Source: Urechis unicinctus (lineage: Eukaryota; Annelida; Polychaeta; Xenopneusta; Urechidae). From it: DNA of 64,000 bases. The stretch spans positions 35,095,826-35,159,825 of the forward strand of contig CM067348.1 of NCBI GenBank assembly GCA_034190875.2, in the 5' to 3' direction. The translations under genes and the position numbers were made by a program. The notes below the pieces were generated by a model. The model did no database searches. It saw only the letters and a list, made by a program, of their open reading frames with translations, and was not told where the DNA came from. This document shows, in pieces, positions 58,650-64,000 of this stretch (positions within the stretch are counted from its first letter, which is position 1; each line of letters starts with the position of its first letter).

Positions 58650-59170
58650 ATGTAGTTTTTTCATTTCTCCTGAGTCCATCTTGTGTAGCTTGCTCTTCTT
58701 TAACAGTGAAGTAAGGAAGTATTTCCTGTTGAGTCTTCTCCTTAACAATGGGTCATTATAGTTTGCTGTAGGGTCTGGAGTGTTTGGTCAGCTTTGGTTT
58801 GTTGTTGCACATCGAACAGTCTTTCTTCATTACTCTGGGGTAATCAGCCGTGTGTATGACTTCCAGTTTCTTTTCCAAATGTCTTTGGAGCTTCTGCTAA
58901 TACGTTGGATAGGCACGACTGAGTGTATCTGCTAGATTCATATCTTTTCCTTGTTTGTACACCACTATGACGTCATAGTTGTGCATTCTCAGAAGCATGC
59001 GATGAAGACCGTTTGGGGCTCTGTTCCAGTCAGAAAATGCCGGCTAATGTTTCCTTTACAATTTGCGCATACCTTTGCTCCATGTTTGTTAGTGCTCTTG
59101 AAGCAAATGCTACCGGTTGTGATTTCTGCATTAGGCACGCACCCACGCCTCCTTCTGACGCATCCTTCTT
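58650..59170 (-). pseudogene. Ty3/gypsy RNase H and linker relic
   Basis: Minus strand: KDASEGGVGACLMQKSQPVA, FASRALTNMEQRYAQI and VKETLAG give the first half of a Ty3/gypsy RNase H. In another frame LLRMHNYDVIVVYKQGKDMN and LADTLSRAYP give its end. EERLFDVQQQTKADQTLQT is the linker before integrase. Integrase itself is absent. It is not contiguous with the RT relic at 40 kb and may be a different element. Confidence 0.78.
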
Positions 59171-59171
59171 T

Positions 59172-59262
59172 TTCCCATTTGTCTTAGAGGCTGCTGCTTA
59201 ATCTTATCTATTCACCTTGGTGGGCACACATAACACATTAGTGTTTGCTTGCTGTCCTTACC
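59172..59262 (+). mobile_element. SINE-like 3' end fragment
   Basis: CCCATTTGTCTTAGAGGCTG through AACACATTAGTGTTTG, only the last ~90 bp of the family, placed at the end of the Ty3/gypsy relic. Confidence 0.75.
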
Positions 59263-59660
59263 ATTCTATTTCATTGTCGCTGACATCCAGTGTGATGACG
59301 TATTTTGTCCAGCTCAGCTGACAAGACATGCGATGACAGGACTTCCATCAACCATGTGCTGTACATAATTTGCGAACAGAGTGTTGAGTCCCCTTGGGCG
59401 TCAGGTGCTGCGTGGGGTACATCTTAGATGTTTAGGCCATACCAGAGAAGCACCACGTGACGCGATAAGCCCATCGTGTGTAAGTGGGTCAAATAGTGCT
59501 ACATTGAACCAACCAGTAGGACAGGGTCTCAGTTCTGACTTGTTCATCCATTTCTTCCTTCCTATTCTCTCCTCGACATAAACTTCTCTGTCCTGCAGTT
59601 TCTATGCAACCCTGTGGATTTATGGTCTTCATGCATCGTACATATTTTTTCGGCCTACAA
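59263..59660. other. Unassigned stretch
   Basis: Short chance frames; possibly more of the decayed retroelement but not recognisable. Confidence 0.3.
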
Positions 59661-59667
59661 CTGCCCT

Positions 59668-60115
59668 GCTGTCGACCAGCAAGTAGGGCAATACAGAGCC
59701 ATCTGTTTCTCGCATTGGTTTCCGTGAATTCAAAGATTTGTACTGTACTGCCGTTTACACAGATGATTGCAAAGAAAGAGAAGAGAGTTCTAAGCCTTAT
59801 GGAATTATTTCAAAGGGTTGATCCGTGGGGAACTAACACAGAAATGGTTGACACATTGCTGTCGACCAGTAAGAAGGGCTATACAGAGCCATCTGTTTCT
59901 CGCATTGGTTTCCTTGAATTGAAAGATTCGTAGCGTACTGCCATTTACACATATGGTTGCAAAGAAAGAGACCGCGTTCCAAGCTTTTGGAATTATTTCA
60001 GAGGGTTGATTCATTGAAGTTCTTTACATGCACTAAAGAAATCGATTTAAATATAGTAAGAATGATGCTACTGAATTTCTCAAGTGTTGGTGTACCAAAA
60101 AACCTTATACTAACC
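59668..60115 (+). mobile_element. Tandemly duplicated LINE deletion derivative
   Basis: Two ~160-bp units, 59668-59830 and 59858-60020 (period 190 bp), each start GCTGTCGACCAG and contain GAGCCATCTGTTTCTCGCAT, a decayed TDG-K-E region and GGAATTATTTCA-AGGGTTGAT. The last corresponds to the LINE C-terminal LSELFERVNPS. The unit thus joins the start of the RNase H region to the ORF2 end, skipping the middle. A LINE-type tail (TTGGTGTACC then ACCTTATACTAACC) follows at 60089. Confidence 0.65.
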
Positions 60116-60220
60116 TTATTTTTCCGATAACGTCCTTCACGTGAAGTTTGCAGTCTTATTCTTTGTTATTGAATATTGATTTGTTCCTGTGGGTTTCCAG
60201 CCATGTCTGCATATCCAATA

Positions 60221-61335
60221 ATCTAGACATTATTACTCATAACAAAATTCGCGAAACACCACCCTGGCAATTGAACACACCAACAATAGACACATCCCTT
60301 ATCAAATATGATAAATTAAATGCAAATGACCTCTTGATGAAATTGAATGAACTAAAAGAACATCACAAAGACAAGATACATATTTATACTGATGGATCCA
60401 AAGATGCAAACCGTGTGGACGCTGGAGTCGTGTTCGGACCTCAGACCCACAAGGAAAGACTGCCTGGTGCAGCATCTGTTTTTACAGCCGAAGATACCGC
60501 AATAAGGATGGCATTGGGCCTTATTGCTCACCATCCCAATGCGGATTTTACAATTTTTAGTGATTCTTTATCTGCCCTGGAGGCAATTGGGAATAAGTTA
60601 TTATCGTGCCCTATTGTTGTAGATATTTTAGAAAATCTGACTCGTTTATCCATGCTGGGGGAAAATGTTGAGTTTGCCAATAGGACTGCAAAAGAAGCCC
60701 TACATGAGCCAGTGTCTGAAACCAAGATTCCCTTTGCAGACTTAAAACCGCAGGTCGTCAAACTTTTTAAACAGAAATGGCAGGACCAGTGGGATGAATC
60801 CATTCCAAACAAACTTTACGAAATCCAGCCTCAACTTGGGGAGTGGCCACACAGCTGCAGAGAGAGCCGAAGAGAAGAGGTCGTTCTTGCTCGCGCTCGT
60901 ATAGGACACACCTATACAACTCATGCCTTTCTATTAAGGGATGAGCCCATCCCTGAATGTCAATGCGCCTACACCGTCAAGAACATTCTCATCGAATGTG
61001 CTGATTTGATTTTGATCCGAAATCGCTTCTTCCGGGTTCAAACCCTTTCAGAATTGTTTGAAAGGGTGAATCCATCCAAGATACTTAGATTCATAAGAGA
61101 AATTGGACTTTTTTTTATAGATTTTAGATCATACAATTCTCATTAATTCAATATAGTTCAAATTAATATAATTCAATTAATATAATTCAATTAATGCTAA
61201 TAGGTTTAATTTTTAGTTAGTTGGTTGTAAACCTTGACTTCTTATCCTTTCGTACTCGTATATACCCCTCCTTAAGTAGGCACCATATAACACACTAGTG
61301 TTGTTGTGCCGTTAAACCCTATACTTACCACCTCG
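60221..61335 (+). mobile_element. LINE 3' fragment, second subfamily
   Basis: Open frame to 61146 covering RNase H and the C-terminal tail, then a 3' UTR and GTGTTGTTGTGCCGTTAAAC tail. RNase H starts well (IHIYTDGSKDANRVDAG, FSDSLSALEAIGN), but the segment VWVPSHIGIPGNERAD present at 43.9 kb is deleted in frame (EFA joined to NRTAKEAL), removing the catalytic His/Asp box. The tail motif has lost three residues (ECQCAYTVKNILIEC against ECIPCQCTYTVKHILIEC). The frame is therefore open but cannot encode active RNase H. Confidence 0.88.
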
Positions 61336-61382
61336 CCTGACCTGCCACAGGTCGCCCGTGAAGTGCCTCACTACATCATCGC

Positions 61383-62063
61383 TTGTGTAGATGTGAAAGG
61401 GCAGACAGAGCTGCCAAGGAAGCCCTCAACATGAATGTGACTGAGGTTAAAGTCCCCTTTACAGACTTTAAACCTCAAGTCGTCCAATATTTTAAACAGA
61501 AATGGCAGGACCAGTGGGATGAATCCATCCCAAACAAACTTCACGAAATTCAGCCCTTACTTGGGGAATGGCCACAGAGCTGCAGAGAGAGCAGAAGAGA
61601 GGAGGTTATTCTTGCTCGCGCTCGTATAGGACACACCTATACAAATCATGCCTTTCTATTAAGGGATGAGCCCATCCCTGAATGCATTCCTTGTCCATGT
61701 ACCTACACCGTCAAGCACATTCTCATCGAATGTGCTGATTTGATTTTGATCCGAAATCGCTTCTTCCGGGTTCAAACCCTTTCAGAATTGTTTGAAAGGG
61801 TGAATCCATCCAAGATACTTGGATTCATAACAGAAATTGGACTTTTCTATAGATTTTAGACCATACAATTCTCAAATTATTATATATAATTAAATTAATA
61901 TAATTCAATTAATACTAATGGGTTTAATTTTTAGTTAGTTTTAACCCTTGACTCCTTATCCTTTCGTACTCGTATTTACCCCTCCTTAAGTAGGCACCAT
62001 ATAACACACTAGTGTTGGTGTGCCGTTAAACCCTATACTTACCTTACCTTTGTGTAGATGTGA
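61383..62063 (+). mobile_element. 5'-truncated LINE insertion with 14-bp target duplication
   Basis: A 3' fragment of the 49.9-kb LINE type (starting in the RNase H box at GAAAGGGCAGACAGAGCTGC) is flanked by TTGTGTAGATGTGA at 61383-61396 and 62050-62063. It ends GTGCCGTTAAACCCTATACT plus TACCTTACC, so this is the true 3' end of the family. The remaining ORF2 tail (61401-61859) is open and nearly identical to 54855-55315, so the insertion is young. Classic target-primed insertion. Confidence 0.93.
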
Positions 62064-62640
62064 CGTAGGTTGTGTGGCTCGTCGACGAGCTGACTCAGGA
62101 AACGTCACGTTGATAGGGTCATTATAGGGACCCACTAGTGTTACACACCCGCCATGCCAGGTCAACCAGTACAGCATCACTCGGTGTAGTCTCTGATGAC
62201 CTCCATCTCACACCCGCCATCAGGGTTCAGCAACATCGACAGACACGCGACGCTGGACGCGCGACAACGTGATGCTGGCAGCTTCATCAGGTGTACTCAG
62301 CTCCAGACCGACAACTTGTAAGGCTGGCGTGTTCTGTATAATACGGCGTAATGCGTTCACGAGACGTAATTATACCACGGACGACGCGCAATGACAACGT
62401 GAATGACATACTCGTCAGCGTGTGTCTGTGGAGGACCATGTCTTCCAGGTGGATCTCCGTTACGTCATGTTCCAGCCACACTGATCCGGGGAGGTGACAG
62501 GGGAGCTGTATAACAGAGACAAGGACAAGGATGAGTCTCAATATGACACTACAACACGCCTCACCATTTTGTCCCACACCAACCTCGCCATCACACATCA
62601 AAGGCCGACTTTATCTTTCATAACAACTCACTTAGCAGTT
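62064..62640 (-). other. GC-richer stretch, possible decayed exon
   Basis: Minus-strand frames encode LPGSVWLEHDVTEIHLEDMV and, in another frame, NALRRIIQNTPALQVVGLEL. The latter looks faintly like a leucine-rich repeat. Base composition differs from the AT-rich surroundings. No confident family. Confidence 0.2.
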
Positions 62641-62881
62641 AATATACAATTATTATTTTATCTATAAAAAATTTGTATAAATTACTACACAACATGAATA
62701 ACCAAACAAGAACTTTTTCAGAGATGTTTTTTATTCGATATTTAACCAATTCTCGAAAAGCAATAATGAGCGTCATAGTAGCAATGTTTGTGGTTTAGTT
62801 TCTTCTGCCCTGCCATTATTAGCATTTATGATTGATGTTATGGTTAACTTTATAATCATTGTGTGTATGTTTATTTCTTCA
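62641..62881. other. Non-coding gap
   Basis: AT-rich, nothing recognised. Confidence 0.4.
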
Positions 62882-63312
62882 CTGATCACTAATCTCCCAA
62901 CCTGTGGGTCCGGGGGTAGAATAGGTCCACTGTATCCTTCTGCATGTCGTAAGAGGCGACTAATAGGGGGCAACCTGTTGGCCGTGGGTTGCGACTCGTG
63001 TCGGTGGACAATGGGATCCAGGTGGTTGAGTGGAGTGGTTCTTTTGAGGGCCATATCTGCAACATATCACTCTGGCCCGGATTTCACCTAGACGAGAGGC
63101 TGGAATGGCCTGGTCCAGTCAATCGGCTTGTGGTGACTGGCCCTAGGATAATCGTTTCCATTTTTATCTTTTCCATCTCCATTTTCATTTATCCTAGAAG
63201 GCGGCTGCTTAATCAGGTCAATCTTATCTATTAACCTTTCTTGGCACCATATGACACACTAGTGTTGGTGTGCCGTTAAACCCTATACTTACCTTACCTG
63301 ATCACTAATCTC
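62882..63312 (+). mobile_element. SINE-like element with 15-bp target duplication
   Basis: The cleanest copy in the window: 62897-63297, flanked by perfect CTGATCACTAATCTC at 62882-62896 and 63298-63312. It shows the whole structure: CCTGTGGGTCCGGGGGTAGA start, GTCGTAAGAGGCGACTAATA, a box-B-like GGGTTGCGACTCG, GGCGGCTGCTTAATCAGGTC, an ACACTAGTGT palindrome in the tail and a CCCTATACTTACCTTACC end. It inserted just upstream of the SWIM exon. Confidence 0.95.
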
Positions 63313-63326
63313 AGTTATTGCATTTC

Positions 63327-63912
63327 AGGTACTTCATTAACAAAGCTTGAATGTACCATGAACGAGACCATGGCTCATTGAGGAGAAGAATGGGAAGATG
63401 GTGTCAGCCAACTGTGACTGTAAAGCTGGGCTCGGAGGCACTTGCACACACGTGGCGGCCGTTCTGTTCTATGCGGATACCATCGGCCGCATAAGAGAAA
63501 CAAAAACAGTTACTCAAGAAAAGGCGTACTGGCTCATGCCGCAATCTGTGGGTAAGCTGACATACAAACCAGTGTGTGCCATTGACTTTACTTATGCAAA
63601 GTCAAAGAAAAAAATGCTGAACTGTTGTGAAAGTGTGCTTCAGAATGGTACCGCTTTAGACCAAAATAAAGAGCGAACCAAAGCATCAAAGACCAGCAAC
63701 CCCCCTACACAGGCAGAATTTTTACAACTTGTACAAAACCTCAGTTTGACTGGCTGTTATCTGCCCTCACGATGATAAATGTGTTCATAAAGTGCTGACT
63801 CCTTCTCTACCAAAACCACTCACTGATTTGAGGAATGAAGCTCTTGTTGGTATGATTCCCAACAAACTTCTTAGGCACTGTGCTGAGATAGCAAAGAATT
63901 CACTCCAATAAT
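63327..63912 (+). pseudogene. SWIM zinc-finger exon of a SWIM-YqaJ-type protein
   Basis: A pyrimidine-rich acceptor (TTATTGCATTTCAG) precedes the exon. After an early TGA the frame reads TRPWLIEEKNGKMVSANCDC, then KAGLGGTCTHVAAVLFYADT. The C-D-C ... C-T-H motif (CxC, then CxH) is a SWIM zinc finger, and the PW..E..G and AGLG..C.H.AA pattern is that of animal SWIM-YqaJ proteins. A spacer (EKAYWLMPQSVGKLTYKPV) and a Lys/Ser-rich part follow to TGA 63773-63775. In a shifted frame LPKPLTDLRNEALVGMIPNK continues to about 63912, as in longer family members. The downstream nuclease domain is not here but a copy of it lies at 49.3-49.9 kb on the other strand. Role in animals unknown. Confidence 0.75.
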
Positions 63913-63937
63913 ATGTTCTGGAGTTCGGTGTTACCCC

Positions 63938-64000
63938 TCGTTAACTGATGCTATATATATGTAAATATAACGGTATATGTGTTGATATATACATATATGT
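63938..64000. repeat. TA-rich low-complexity end
   Basis: ATATATATG and ATATACATATATG motifs to the window edge. Confidence 0.7.

Overview
The window reads as nuclear DNA of a marine invertebrate, most likely a mollusc. This is an inference from four things seen in the sequence: introns with GT/AG borders, a neuropeptide-receptor-like GPCR relic, C-type lectin exons with paralogous copies, and a dense mix of LINE, SINE, DIRS and Ty3/gypsy remains. No bacterial operon structure is present and I saw no rRNA or tRNA gene. Almost nothing here is an intact long host gene. The window is an accessory, repeat-rich region in which gene fragments are embedded in transposable elements.

Layout, 0-11 kb: a (TA)n microsatellite, a broken C-type lectin gene, a single-exon GPCR pseudogene with two in-frame stops, and a small LINE relic. 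11.7-16.9 kb: a large field of a degenerate 25-bp minisatellite organised with a recurring spacer. It is interrupted by a 1.1-kb element (12338-13448) with CACT-type inverted termini and many TAGTCAnnnTGACTA subterminal motifs. That element contains what looks like a complete two-exon gene for a 52-residue membrane microprotein. 17-21.5 kb: a SET-domain relic and a DIRS-like tyrosine-recombinase retrotransposon relic split by an 816-bp hAT-like non-autonomous transposon with a perfect 8-bp target duplication. A second copy of this transposon lies at 32.5 kb. 23-29 kb: a LINE RNase H relic, two further C-type lectin copies with a signal-peptide exon, and a C2H2 zinc-finger array with an internally inverted segment.

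29-38 kb is mostly gene-free, with a tandem repeat, a promoter-like GC-rich stretch and short minisatellites. 37.7-48 kb holds several copies of a ~400-bp SINE-like element, a minus-strand Ty3/gypsy relic (LTR, primer-binding site, gag, protease, RT), a hAT-like transposase relic, LINE 3' fragments, and a minus-strand gene with OB-fold-like domains whose exon phases agree. Just beyond it lies a minus-strand YqaJ-type exonuclease relic, cut by a near full-length LINE (about 49876-55497). The LINE encodes three CCHC knuckles in ORF1 and endonuclease, RT, RNase H and a Cys/His tail in ORF2. The final 8 kb holds more SINE copies, LINE fragments (one with a 14-bp target duplication) and a SWIM zinc-finger exon of the same protein family as the YqaJ relic.

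Three things stand out. First, the CACTA-like element carries a spliced microprotein gene. Second, the SINE-like family is built from the 5' and 3' ends of the local LINE. Third, SWIM, YqaJ and OB-fold pieces lie within 16 kb of one another. Frameshifts in the LINE and OB-fold gene often fall in homopolymers, so some of the decay may be assembly error.
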